The position numbers and the translations under genes are program-made. This document shows positions 25,401 through 55,860 of a stretch of 64,000 bases of DNA, in pieces (positions within the stretch are counted from its first letter, which is position 1; every line of letters starts with the position of its first letter). A model generated the notes under the pieces. The model searched no databases, was not told where the DNA came from, and saw only the letters and a program-made list of their open reading frames with translations. The DNA is from Plecoglossus altivelis. Its lineage: Eukaryota > Chordata > Actinopteri > Osmeriformes > Plecoglossidae. The stretch lies in contig BROE01000016.1 in assembly GCA_036571765.1 (NCBI GenBank), positions 7,881,991 through 7,945,990 on the forward strand. Reading direction: 5' to 3'.

Positions 25401-28400
25401 CTGGAAGCAGCCATTACTATTCAAAAACCATCTTGCTAGTCTATTTCTTTTTTCTTTCAATAACTGAAACATATATGAATCTCAGGGAGAATAGGAAGAA
25501 TAACACTATTTTTAAATTAAACAATATATATTGTCTCAAAAATCTAAACCAGTGGTCCTCCACCCTGGTCCAAAGAGCAGGTCTAGCATGTCTTGGACAT
25601 TACCCTGCTCCATGTCATTATCTAGCTCAGCAGAAGCCTGATAATGACCATTCATTCAAGGGTAGTTATGAAGGGATTAGGCCCACAGGTCATCACATGG
25701 TACTGGTGTCTGACCTGTTGTTGGTGCTCCAGTGTGTTTCTCTCCAGGGCTTCAGTGAGTCTGGTTACTTCGCTGAGGGCAGACTGCAGGGCCTCGCTGG
25801 GATTTGTAGTCTGCAGCAGAACCTGACTCTGTCTGCTCAGCTTCTTCTGCTCAACCAACATCTATACAGTCATACAAGACACCAGAGCAAGCATTGTCAC
25901 TATAGGAATCTCCATCTCAGAAATACCTTCTGAGGTTGTTATACCAAATCAGAAAGATTAGTAGTTCACTGTATGGCTTAACAAAACATAACAAGACTCT
26001 ATATAAAAAATCACAAAGCTTATGTCTTGAGTAATGGCACTATGTGGTTACTTATTAATAGTTTAATTAAGTCCGTGATTTAATTGCCAAATGTGATTAA
26101 ACTAATGTTTAGCTGCTGTTCTGTGGCTGTATTTTATAGTATAATATCAAAACGGGCTCTAATATCCGAACGATGATGAGTCATTAGCATCAACAGGTTG
26201 TTGATCAGGTGTGTGAAATGAGATTAGACCAATGCCATGTTAATCACCGCTGAGGTGACATGCGAGAGCAGACCGAAATATCCATCCAAAGCTGTTAAAC
26301 CTATTACAGTTCCAGACAAAACAGAGCGATAGCGAGAGAGTTGAGAGAAAAAGAAAGATGATTTACCTGTCTCGCAAAACTCTCTGCCTCTGCCCTGAGG
26401 TCTTTCTCTAGGTTCAGATTCTCCTGCAAGGATTCATACTCCTCCACTGCATACAAGGACACTGGGTAGAAAGCATTGATAGCATTTTGTTAGTATAGAA
26501 CTTACATTTTAATAATAAATTATTAAATTCAGTATACCTGCTATGAATGATCAGAAAATATAAGTACATATATACTCACAGAGACAATGTCTGAAACTAT
26601 AGTTAAAACTTCTGAGGTTATATACAACAACATGAACAGGGTTTCAGAACTATAGACGTTCCCTTTAGGAATTCCTTCGTGGGCTATTAGTAACTAAACT
26701 CAGGGGTTTGTCTAGATGCAGAATACGGAAAACCTTGAAACCTCTTGACACCTCCTTCTAATAAAATATGTGCTGTCTTAAAAGCAAGCAAACACATCCA
26801 CCAGCCAAAATTCCATTCAGCCAGTCAAGAGACTTATTAACAGTGATTTTGCCAATTTAGGCATTATCTGCAGGAGATATGTGCTTCCAGTCATGAAGTG
26901 TCACCCAGATTTTGCTGCACATGGGAGGTTGGTTCAGACTTTGACTCTTCTTTTTATAAAATATAACACCACTCAAGGTTACTGTGCACAAAGAGAGCAG
27001 GAGAGTGGGGTCTCTTAATTGCTTAGCGTTGAAGGTGCACACAGATGTCATGCTTGTTTCCAGGGACAAGCGCCAGTGATCGACATGACAATATTCCATC
27101 GAAGCAGACCATAGCTGACCTCTGTTGTATTTTGCCAAGTGCTTCTTTTGTTGCACCGTCTCAGCAATCAAAACCGTATTATCGTGTCTCTCTTTCTGCA
27201 GCTACAATATGGATAAAGACGGAGAGAGAAGGGAGGAACTCAATTCACTGGATTGTGTCATTAATTGATTTGTTACACTAGTAGTATTGAGACATGATTT
27301 AACTGCAAAAGATAGTGAAAGACATTTCATTGTAGGACTCTGAATTTACATTCTTTGCACTTTACTAACGCCAGTTAAACAGAATGGCAGTAAATATATC
27401 GTTTACAGATAGTGTACTACAGAACAGAATTCTTTCTAAACAGAATTCTTTCTGTTCTGGAAAATCAATATTTTAAGTCAAGAAGCTCAGTGTTACAAAA
27501 ATGCCATCTTCTCAAAGTTCCATGTGAACTTACATCTTGTTTGAGCTCCTTTAGTTGCTCTGTTGTTGCTTCAAGATTAATAGCCACTTGTTTTTTCTCT
27601 TCGAGCGTCAACCTCAATTTATCACTTAGCTCTGGTCCATGAAAATGAAGAGAAAAATACAGTTTCAGTCTTGGAGTGCATATTAAGTATACCAGTTCAA
27701 TCAAATGAAAACTGGGCATGTTATATACACACTTCTACATACACACTTCTTCAAGGAAAATGTTACATGGAAAATTATCTAACCAATAGGATTTATTTTA
27801 GTGATGGCGCAGTCTGGGATATAGTTTTGACAACAGCGTCCACTGGTGTATGGATTTAAGAACATGAACAGGTGCCACGATGACACTCAGTACCTGTGAT
27901 GATGCTTTGACACTGGGCAGAGGAGCAGACCTTGCAACAATCCTCATTTTCTTCTTCCTTCTCTTCATCCTCCAAACTGATCTCAGCAATAGTTTCTGGT
28001 CCCAGGTGAGAGAATAATAACATACTCTTCCTCTTCAGAGAGCGATTCTCTCGTTTCAACTGATAAGACAGAATAAGAGAGCGAGAGACCTTTACATTGA
28101 AGGATGGTACTACAATTAAAAGCATTCCTAACAGCAAGTAACTTTGGAGGGTGACACGTAAGGGATCGTAATCCATGTCCAACAAATGTTCAAAAAATAA
28201 GGTATTGTAGTTGTTCCACTTAAGGTAGCTCTAGCTGATGGTTTGTTACACTCAAGGAAACGAGTGGTCTTCTCAAGGGCACCTAAATGCAGTGATGAGA
28301 CTGGCATCTATTCAGACTGGTTGCTGCATACTCAGTATGCATAGAATCCACAATGTAGAAACACAAGAATTTATATAACATAACATTTTTTTCCAATACA

Positions 28401-31400
28401 GACTGTCTCAAGGACATTTTGTATGAAACCTATGAGGAAACAAATCTCACATAATAGGTGATGTTGTGCAGGATATGCCAGATGAAAGGCTGCACCAATC
28501 TCTTCATTCCCCATCCCCTTAATCACACACTGTACCAGGAAGTAGTATCCCAAGGGAAGAAGTGCAAAAGCCATACTCAGGTGTGAAATAACATACATCT
28601 TATTAGCAGTTGTGACATTGGGGGGAAAAGCCCAGAATATCTTTGCTTTTAGAGATAATCACAGTGCTCTGTGAAACATGCCTATTTACATGCACCACTC
28701 CTGTATGGCACTTTGTGCTGATATGGTCTCACACGTTCCCTTTTCAGATGCCTGGCAATTTGATGTCTTTCTAAAGCCATCACTATTGAACTTCCACTAC
28801 GGAATGTTCCCTTTTCTAAAGTTCTATCATCAAGATTACCATGTGAGTCAATTAAGGGTACTGTCACTAAGTGAAGACTAATGAGCCAAGCAGAAAGAAG
28901 ATGGATGCAAATTATGCATATTTCCTGATGTCATTCCACAATGTGTCCGGAGAATAAAGCTGAGAGAAAACTGAGATATGGAGGAGCGTTTATTAATGAC
29001 GTCCTGGTCTGAGCAGATTGCAGCAATTCCATTTTCTGATGATGCCCTTCAGAGTGCATCTTTCTTGAAATGCAATCAACAACACATAACGCAGAATCAC
29101 ACTCTTTTGATAATAATCTACATTTGATGAGTACGAATGAATGAAATTACATACTCAGAGAAATCAGAGCCTTTGGCTTGTGGACGGACGCTGCAGAGGT
29201 CACAATTACAAAGTCACGGCCCTCTTATCTTCTTTGATAAAACATCAACACAAGAATGCAACACGTCGCAATTGCTCTCTGATTTGACTGGTTGCAAATA
29301 ACATCCACCCTCTATCATTGCTTTTTAATTCAAAATGTTCAATAGTATTTTTTCTTCCTTTTCCCTTCAGGACTTGGGGCGGGCGGAACGGAGGCAAAAT
29401 TACCAACGTCGGAAAACAAGGATACTAAACAAAGAAGACAAGGAGGTAGATTTGTATGTCTTTCTCTTGTATTATCTTCCAAAACATTTTTTGTCAAATT
29501 TAAATGTAAATGAGGTATGAATCTAAAACATGGGCTATGAATGATAGTGCTGCAATACCTGAAAGCTAGCAGATCCTAATAGAAATGGCAAGTGGTTATG
29601 GTTGAAACTCTCCTACTCACTATGGCATGTCACCTCACTTGTCACCTCACGTGTGTATTTGTTGTAGCATAGAGTGCACATCACCCTCAACAAAACCAGA
29701 ATCCGGAACACAAGGGTCTGTTTTGCATTACACCTAGCAAGGTTAAAAACTGTGCCATATATACTAAATACTGTCTGTTTGGTCCCAGAAAGAAGCTAAG
29801 AAGCACTGGATTAAAATGGTAGTGAAGCTTGAACCAAGAGCTTCTACAGACACTGAGGCCCCTGGAGAGAGCCAAATATGAGTGCTGTTGCAGTTTTATA
29901 AAGGGCACCAAAGAAAAGACGGCGAAAGAGTGGTTGAAATGAGCATAGCCTAGCATGCTTTTAGTCTGCATGCCCTTAAAGAACCCAAAATGGCCTCTGC
30001 TGTATTTGAGAGATGGGGTAAATAGTCAGTCAGTGATGCTCCACTGCTGCCTCTTTCAATTTGTGATCCATTTTCATGGGTATAAATTATGGCTTGGTGG
30101 TGCTGTGTTCCTTTAACAAAAAAAACAAAGACATGGTCAATGAATAAAGGGAAGCCATGTCATCTTACAAGATGTGATTTCTCCATTGTAGACCTGCAAC
30201 TAGTCCACAAATAGACTTTTACTTATCACGTATCATGGGTTTTATTATCTTTAAACACCCTTTGTTTTGTTACACAGTATAGACTTAAAAGTCCACTCCA
30301 CATAGAACAGTCTTTATAGACCCTTCTGTCTGTTCTTTGCTGCGACCTCAAAGTCCACTCCACAAAGTACAATACAGCACAAACAAAATAACATGATATT
30401 CAAGGTTCTCTGCTCTTTTAGTTCATTCAAAGACATATTCCATTTTGAGTCAATTCAATAAACGCATGCCTGACATCATAGTGAAGGAAAGCTGGAGCAT
30501 TGTGTTTGAGACAAATGCGAACAAAGCTGTGTTTACAAGGCTGGTCTGACCCATTTAGGAGTATAATGTTCCGTTATGTCCGCACTATGCCACATTTGGA
30601 TTTGAAAGTAGTACACTTTAATGTTCTATAGGCACACTCTGGCTTCAAATCTCATCTCCCTAAACTGATTTGAATGTCAGCTACACCTCAGCCATATCAC
30701 TACTGCCAGATTGTAACGCAAAACAAATCACTCATACTGTAACTGATAGATTTGCATCACTGCAATTACTCATTTAATCTATGTTTGCAATAAATACAGA
30801 CCCCACAGTGTTTTAATATACTAGAGAGATTAATAAATCTGATCAATTTATTTACGATATGGGAAAGTAATTCTATGGATTAAAGAGAAACAATATGAGT
30901 ATATGTGTGAATGATATACAATAGTGACAAATTATTATTCCTGGTCTATATTGAACATACTTTAACAATATAATGTAAGGATTAAATGCAAATTCCAATA
31001 GAGATCCAATATCAAATTCTATGTTGTAATTACGATGTTGACAAAGTAAGGCACTTGTGAGAAGAAAGACAAATAGGAAAAGGTAGGAACGGGAGAGAAA
31101 TGATGAAAGCAAAAGGGTTGTGAAAGAAGAGAAAGCAGATACTGAAAGGCCATGACACACATACACACACAGACAAACCCCTACTTGCTCACCAGTCCCC
31201 CAAGCCGATGCTGCCAGGTGGATCCAGGGGGGCTTTTGTCCGAAAATTGTGTGGGTAATGATTACGGTGATGAGTCCAGCAGTGAGCTGAGAAATCACTC
31301 TGCACCAGCCTGCCCATTCCTAATCACAACAAACATTTTGGCAGGCAGTACACCCAAAAAGTGTGCTCTGCATTACAAGAGTCAGGTGCTGCCATTTTTA

Positions 31401-34400
31401 CTCTAACAAAGTGGAGTACAACCGATGGCACATGACACGTGGTCATGTTGTTTAAAAAAAGGGAACAGAAAGAAGAAAAAGCATAGCAGAATGACATAAA
31501 TGGTCATTTGACATACCTTGGAGGCCAGCTCTTCCACATTCTCTCTGCATGTTCTCTCAATTTCAAGGTTCTCTTGAATAGTGTTGACTTCTTCAATAAC
31601 CATATGAGACACTGTTAAGGTGAAGAAAATACATGTACATATTATACAGTACATCATTATAGCTCATATTCACTGCAAACATAGAATGAAATACTGTTCA
31701 TAGCCTGGAACACAAAATATTACCTTTATCAAGTAATTAGACTTAGCCTTGACCTATGATTTGTGCGTAATTGCAGCTTTAAATGCTATTTTTGCCAAGT
31801 GAAGTGACTAATATAATTGCCTGGGATTCAAAAATGACTGAATGACAAAACTGAACATGTAACTATAACCATACAAGGAATTAAGGCTCAAAACAAACAC
31901 TTTAAATCTTCCACCTGTTGTCTATTATAACTGATATTTTCCATGCCTGTCAGGGTAGTTGCTAAGTTTGAACAAAGAAAAGGATCACAACAGCCTGTAT
32001 CCATGGTGTATTGACCTCATACAAAGATACAGATGAAACAGTAGATGAGCTAATGAGTTAGACATAGACAACATGGGATCCAAACTATTACCCTCATCTA
32101 TGTAACATGGTAGAGACATTGAGACAGCTGGGGTGTTAGGCTGACACTTGAACTGGATCTCCTGTCTGCGTTGATGAAACCAGAAATGGCCATTGAATCC
32201 ACAGAGGATGTCCAAAATATCACAAACATGCAATGATCCACATACATGGGGAGTTAATGGAACACTATTGATATCAAACAACATGGAAGTGTATATAGGC
32301 AAAATAACAATGTTTATAGTGTTTCATACATTAAATGAAATGGTGGCCTTTGTGGTATTATTTTTCAGAATCAATATTATTTCCATGCACAGTTCAAAAT
32401 GTAAATTACATACGTTGCCATTTTGAAATTCATTCAAAAATAACAATAAACCCTGTCATGTTTTTCATATTTACATTCAGTGAAAAAGGCCAAAGAAAGA
32501 AACTCAGTGAATTGGATCGCATCAGTGATTGCGTGCGTGTGCCTCCTTTTAGAGAATATGCTAATTCAGATACAAGACCATTGCTTTAGATTTATGTCTC
32601 ATTCCCTCCTGACAAAAGGCAACATAACACACACTACATTTTGTTTTCATTTTGATACAAAGTGGATGAACACAGAGACCCGAGGAATGATTAACCAATA
32701 TAGAAAAAGCTTCAGACCACTAAAACGAGAATGTTTGAAACTGATGCTGTGTGCATTACAATTTTGTTGCTGAATTTGGCTGGACTAAATTCAATTTTCC
32801 TCACTAAGAACTCTTTAATTTCATTGCCTTCAATTATGGTAATGTGATCATCCTTTATTAGTCTACATTGTCAACAGACTCTGATACTATATCACTTATT
32901 GACAAATATTACAATCCACATAATTGACCCAGACTGTCCACTCAAAAAATGTACCATCAAAAAGAAATTCCCATTGAAAGCCATTTGTGGCTTCTTATAG
33001 AACATTCTAGTAGGACATTCTGGTAAAACAATTAATATTAATCTAATGACGATCTAAAGATAAAGGGATAGCTATTTTTCCATATCTGTCGCCTTTAATG
33101 AACTTTATTTTGGTCGGCTGATATTAATGATGTACGTTTCGTCAACAACAGAAAATCGTTGTGCTTTCCTCTTCCATCGTTTTAGATTAAAACGTAATTC
33201 TGTAATAATCGAGAGTAAAGACACAAATCAAAATAACTGATCTATCTCTTTAATAGGAAGAACTGATGTTCTTTTCAAAGACCTTTCAAGAACTGTAAGG
33301 TACGAAATATCCCCTTTAGCTAGTTCGTAGAGAAAAAAAGATATAATTCAGAGAGATGTCACAAGCTTAATGTTCTAAACATTGACATAATTTGAAGCTG
33401 TAATCAAAAACCCTGGCTAGAGGAGAACGGGCTTACTGCCACTTAACTAATTAAACATTGTGGTCGAAGGGGAAACATAGAAATGAATGCCGTTGGTTCA
33501 GTCTTTTCCTTTCCCAATGACACCTAATTAAAACTTGGTGGGCCTGTGCCTCGCGATATCAAAGTTCCTCCCGCGTCCTCTCCACGTCAGTCATTCAATA
33601 GCACTTAGCTGCCAGTTTCATCCCCGGCCTCTCTCTCTTTCCGCTCTTTCACAGACTCTATAATGCCCAGCCACACTCAAAACCAGCAAAGGACGCCTTG
33701 AACTAAATGACACGTTAATTATAATTACTGGTAGGCATGGTAAATAAACAGCGCTGGAAGTGGAAAGTGTACAAGTGTGTGGCGACGGGGGTTCTTACAT
33801 GTCAGAATTGGCAGTCTTAATTGTAAGTTTTAGCCTCCCCATCATCACTCCATCTTTTTTCCCACTCCTCTTTTCCCCCCTCCAAGACAGTGATTACCCC
33901 TGTGTCGACGTGGCGCATAATGGTATCAGCGCCGCCGACAGAGCAGTGAATTAAATTGTATCTGCAGCCGCACCGAAGCCTTGATGAGGGGGGCAGATGC
34001 CTTTGTGGTGTTATCATTATAACACAATGGTCATGTTGTCATCAACCTTGCCATCCCCAATTGAAAAGACGTGATTGTGTGTTGGGGAGCTTTTTCTCCC
34101 TCTCTCACTCTCTCCTCCCGCCGTTTCGTTGTGAATAGGAGCAATTTTCTAAGAGCTATGAAATCACGTAATAGGTCCTAATATGCAGCTGCTTGGCATA
34201 GCGAGGCATCCTCTATTAAAGTGGAAGTCAAACACAATATGTATTTTTGGCTGGAGAACCACTGGCTACATGAGCAAAGGCCAAATTATTCATATGAAAT
34301 TTCCCACAACTGCCCTGATAACAAAGGAAAACTATTTGCACCACCTTTAACTATTTGTATATTGAATATTGTACATTTATAAGAATTCCACAGTTCAGAT

Positions 34401-36881
34401 AATAGGCCAAGTAGTTTTTCTGCACCATTTTAGTTAGAAAAATCTGAGGTACACATTCTATACATCTTAAGTGGCCTTATGATTCAGTGGTTTGGATGCC
34501 GCATCGTCATCCGGTTGGCCACCTCATTGTGTGGAATATAACTACATAGAAATAGATGCATGACTGAACAAAACATTTTGTCATCAAGGTGGAAGAAGAT
34601 TACCTTGCCACAGACCTTTAACAACCCAGCTCTTACTGAATATGTTGTTGAGAGGAAAAACATTCAACTTAGTTTACAGCAGCATGAGTTAGGAGCTGTA
34701 AAATGAGTCTAAAAACCTCAAACAGATGCGAAGACATTATGAATCAGACCTCACCTCGCTGAAACTCCTTTAGCCTATTGACCGCTTCATCTCGTTCTAG
34801 CTGCATGCGTTTGCACTGACAAAACCAAGTGAAAAAACAGACATGTTAAAATCGTTTACCTTGTGGTTTACCTTGACTAACTATGTCTATATGAGATCAC
34901 AGTCCACCAGAGTACAACATAAAGATATCTTCTTTTTCAATAGCAGCAGTAGCTGTTTTGCAAATGAAACTTTCCAGAACTAAGTTTTCATAATACAAAT
35001 GCCCACATATCCATCAGTGAAATAAAAAGGTGATACCGTTCAATTTAGTTATCAATTGCACTTTACCATATTCCTTGAAAGGATCTATTTTAAAATGTTT
35101 ATAATTATATCGATTTCTACAATTACAGATTTTAGTTTTTGGTGAGCAGTAGAAGAACAGCTTTTCTAGAGAGAAAGCAAATTAGTTTAGTACAAGTTTG
35201 GAAAGCATCATATTTCTAAGACAGTTCATGTTTGTGTTTGTTTTGTCAAGCTACAGTAAGTGAACTGAACTGAAGAACTGAGGAAACTCTCTGCATTTAT
35301 CTTCCAGGTGTCTCAAGCCATGTCTGCCATAACAAAGGATACATACAATTATGAGTCTTGCCACAGCACTTCAATCCAATAAATACCATCCAACCACCCT
35401 GACCCGCCCCCTCCCATAACTCCATACAAAGCACACAGTCTCTTTTCTCCATCTATGCACATTAGGACATGTTGTAAATGAACGTAATGAATTATTTATC
35501 CCAATGAAATGTCAATGAGAGCAGTATAAGAACCATCATACAACATGTCCATTAGAAAACAGTAGACATCTACTCACTGCCAGACTTGCCAAAACTTACC
35601 TCCATTTCTGCTCTCTCATGCTCCCTCTGAAGACCCTCGTATTCTTGGACAGCTGTGGGACACAAACAGTACCAGCCATTCACATAAAAACAAGCCCCAT
35701 ATTCCATTCTTTGGAATCTTTACCAGTTCCTTAATTCTAAACACAGAACAGCCACATGGAAAGAATAAGTGACTTGCTTATTGCTCAAGTCCACCGTGAC
35801 AATGAATCATAATCTAGTCTCTACTGCTTTGTGTGTCAAAGCAAACAGTTATAAATGTCTCCCCACAAGGTACAGCAAGTGTACAATAATGCTGTATTGA
35901 ACAATGTGGAGCATGTATCCTGGTTTGGTTCCCATTGTACATCTGCTCTAATAGAAACTGAAAATTTAGGGCACTCTGGAAATAAAGAACATAACCAGTA
36001 GAGGCTCTTCTGCACAGTTAGATTCTGAAGTCATATTTCAATCTGCAAACCAGGTTAAGTATTATTTCCTCTAGGGTGCAACATTTAGGTCACATGTGCT
36101 TACTCACCCCTGCTGCTATACCACACATCGTGTTATAGCTCTCCACCCCTCCACCCTCCCCTACGTAACGAAAAACACTTGACACAGTGATTCATCCTGT
36201 ATTTGTTACGGCTGCAGACTAAGTGCAACATTCATCGGGTTACGAACTTCACAGGTGAATTAAAGGATAAAGTCTGATTTAGTCCACTCTTCTAGGGTCA
36301 ACACTTGAATGCATATTCTCTGTCGACAACTTCACTTTCATAAGTAGGTTAACACCAGTCTTTCTGTAAACAGATATGTCTTACTTCTCGACCGCTATCT
36401 AGGACTAAAACCAGTTAATCTTTGCATACACAACCGGATACAATTGGCAATTTGGTAGAATTTGTTACAGAGGTGGTGGTGAGATGAATGATTGTCCTCT
36501 CTGACGAAGCCTAAATTAAATATCAGGATATCTCAAAGTACGTCGGTAAACAATCAACCAAACGAATAGCATCTCCAAAAAATTGTTCTCGATTGCGACG
36601 CATTCTAATGTTGAACTTTGCCCTCGAAATCAAACACCATGTTAGAATGGTCGACTTCACAATTCGGACCTAAATGATTCGGACCTAGAGTGAATTACCT
36701 CCTGCTTATTTCGTTAAGCTAACGTTAGGTTTTTGTAGCAGGATTGACTCGCAAGTGCATCGTAGACACAAATAAACGTATAATTACAAAACCTTCAGTG
36801 ACATCATTGTCTAATACACTCACCGTGATTGGACAGGTCACCAAATATCTCCATGTATTTACGTTCCTCATCGTCCGCCAT
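19412..36881 (-). CDS. shtn1: Shootin-1 (axon-outgrowth clutch adaptor), complete
   Basis: Sixteen coding exons, in order of transcription: 36881-36824, 35652-35600, 34815-34755, 31611-31517, 28059-27894, 27631-27534, 27201-27120, 26461-26367, 25861-25715, 24869-24716, 24511-24391, 24163-24081, 21356-21250, 20598-20548, 20335-20215, 19521-19412. They total 1,602 nt (533 aa). The protein is mostly charged coiled coil (residues ~20-150 and ~190-340: QLERDEAVNRLKEFQ, HMVIEEVNTIQENLEIER, AVEEYESLQENLNLEKDLR). A run of eleven prolines in exon 11 follows, then the conserved AVDEMMQRIKKGVALRPV and ELERILQRRR. In mammals shootin-1 couples actin flow to L1-CAM through cortactin. Both Pak1 target serines of human SHTN1 (S101, S249) have counterparts, S101 (LKRKSML) and S248 (LSRQSQ). 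The start ATG has A at -3 and G at +4, inside a YY1-like AATGGCGG. The C-terminus matches a short isoform. Confidence 0.95.
21790..23275 (+). mobile_element. Decayed Tc1/mariner transposon
   Basis: It lies in the shtn1 intron between exons 12 and 13, in + orientation. The clearest evidence is the C-terminal DDE-domain signature. A DNDPKHT motif sits near 22,995-23,015, followed at 23,063-23,140 by VLEWSSQSLDSNTIQHLW and DLKRAVH, a close match to the Tc1 block around PSQSPDLNPIEHLWRDLKR. The reading frame is broken by stops and shifts, so it is dead. Weak terminal inverted repeats are visible: CAATTGTGTGCAAAGGTTTGG near 21,791 against the complement of AAGCTTTTGCACAATG near 23,255-23,270. Exact ends are uncertain. 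It contains a 12-base G run (22897-22908). Confidence 0.8.
29371..29445 (+). other. Exon-like patch on + strand inside shtn1 intron
   Basis: A strong acceptor (TTTTCTTCCTTTTCCCTTCAG) precedes 75 open bases (25 codons, beginning DLGRAERRQNYQRRKTR). A fair donor (GAG|GTAGAT) follows. The peptide is very basic and the codons look unbiased. It is antisense to shtn1, in the intron between its exons 4 and 5. No partner exons were found nearby and I do not recognise the peptide. It could be an exon of a noncoding RNA, a relic or chance. Confidence 0.2.
33480..34160. promoter_or_regulatory. Probable conserved noncoding block, possible enhancer
   Basis: It lies in the shtn1 intron between exons 3 and 4. 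Unlike its flanks it is compositionally mixed, rich in distinct short motifs and nearly free of low-complexity runs. Homeodomain-type cores stand out: CCTAATTAAA (TAATTA at 33525-33530), TTAATTATAATTA (33715-33727) and GAATTAAATT (about 33,948). A CpG-bearing stretch with several GCGCCGCC/GTCGACG-like words lies at 33,895-33,985. No coding frame spans it. Conservation and enhancer activity, perhaps for the nearby vax1, are inferred. Confidence 0.35.
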
Positions 36882-38025
36882 TATTGAAAGTAATGAAGTA
36901 CATTAAACGAGTATGACTTCGACAATCTGTGCTACACAGTAGGCTACAGTCGCTTCCAACAGGAAATGACACACCTGTACAGGTATTGTCCGTCAGTGCT
37001 GTTAATGATTACAAAGCAGTCCATAGTGTCCCTGTAAAGAAAAACCAAGGAAATGTGTGTTTAACGAAAAGCAGACGATTTAACTTATTTGTGCAGGCCA
37101 TCGGAGGAAGTCAAGGACGAGTCGTTCAAGATTGTCTACTCTAATATAATTTAATGTATTTACGTTCAGATAAACACGAATCAATACCAATACACAGATA
37201 GATTACATATTTCCAAACGAAAACAGATCATTTGCTGTGGGAGAGACGGGAATGTTTAGTATACCTTTTCTCATGTCACACATCACACAGAACAGACGAA
37301 CACAATGTAAACTTCCTTTGCGCTTCTTTTCCTCTTCCAAAATAATAACAGCAAGTACGAGGGGCAAAAAGTAGTGCGCAACAGGTATCAATTATTTGAG
37401 GTCAGTTGAAAAGTCAAGATCTACAACTGAAATCCGCTCCAAGTTGTTCATTATCAAATACCCCACCAAACCAATGATGTATTGAAATGCCAATGATGTT
37501 GTCAAACGAGTATAACGGATGGTTTACAATAGTCACATTCTATCAGATCTTTGTAATCCATTCTTTGTTTACTTACATCCAAATCAAATGGGGTAAATGA
37601 TAAATGTACACTGGACAATAAAAATCTTTGCAATATAGCCTAATAACAGTAATTCCCTTCTGGAATCTAAAGTAAAGGATGTTCTTTTTGTCTCAATTCC
37701 ATCTTTGTGTTGGATTGACAACATAACATAAACCAAATTTATATTCAGCAGTAACACCCAAATAAATAACAGGATTTTTTCTATCATTTTTCTAAGGGTA
37801 AATGTACTTTTAAGAATAAAATATAGATTACAATCACAGACACTATTTATACTAGATTTAGAACACAGGTACAGTACAATACATCTACAGAGGGAGCCAA
37901 GATTATTGCTCTGCTCTCTGTGTGGGGCTGGGGGTGGGAGGCGGAGTATCTCCCCTGGGGTGCAGGGGCGTGAGATGGGTGGATTCAGGTGGGAGTGGAG
38001 TCGGAGCATCCCTGAGAGCATCCTC
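36882..38025. other. Spacer between V-ATPase B gene 3' end and shtn1 start
   Basis: Both genes read on the - strand. These 1.1 kb must therefore hold the 3' UTR and poly(A) site of the V-ATPase B gene (right part) and the shtn1 promoter and 5' UTR (left part). No canonical AATAAA on the - strand was spotted in the right part, so a variant signal is probably used. No TATA box is evident near the shtn1 start. Confidence 0.5.
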
Positions 38026-55639
<17,614 letters not shown>

Positions 55640-55860
55640 TGTAGAATTAATGAAATCAGGAAGCCTGTGCTAGTCTAGAGTATTGACGGCGTACTGATGA
55701 TGGCTAAAGGTATTAAATGGTAATGTGTTGCTAGCTAGTCATATGACATTGGAAGCAGGATGTTGAACCGGAAACTACGAAACAGCCGCGCGTCCACACG
55801 GGCGTGATCGCGCTTTTATCCACAAACTGAATTGTGTGACTCATATGTCACGAGACTGAA
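55640..55860 (-). promoter_or_regulatory. atp6v1ba: V-ATPase B promoter region
   Basis: Immediately upstream of the start codon on the - strand. It is the most CpG-rich part of this neighbourhood (about 55,780-55,815) and has an ETS-type ACCGGAAA at 55767-55774. There is no clear TATA box, in keeping with a broadly expressed gene. The transcription start is unknown. Confidence 0.4.

Noticed and set aside
25352..25933. 193-codon open frame on the + strand
   Set aside because: It is antisense to shtn1 exon 9, which is supported by splice sites and family match; no recognisable product.
30873..31298. 141-codon hydrophobic open frame on the - strand
   Set aside because: It lies inside a shtn1 intron beside exon 4 with no splice links; hydrophobicity comes from T-rich sequence.
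37584..38021. 145-codon open frame on the - strand
   Set aside because: It sits in the expected 3' UTR of the V-ATPase B gene; AT-rich, no known motif, no start context.
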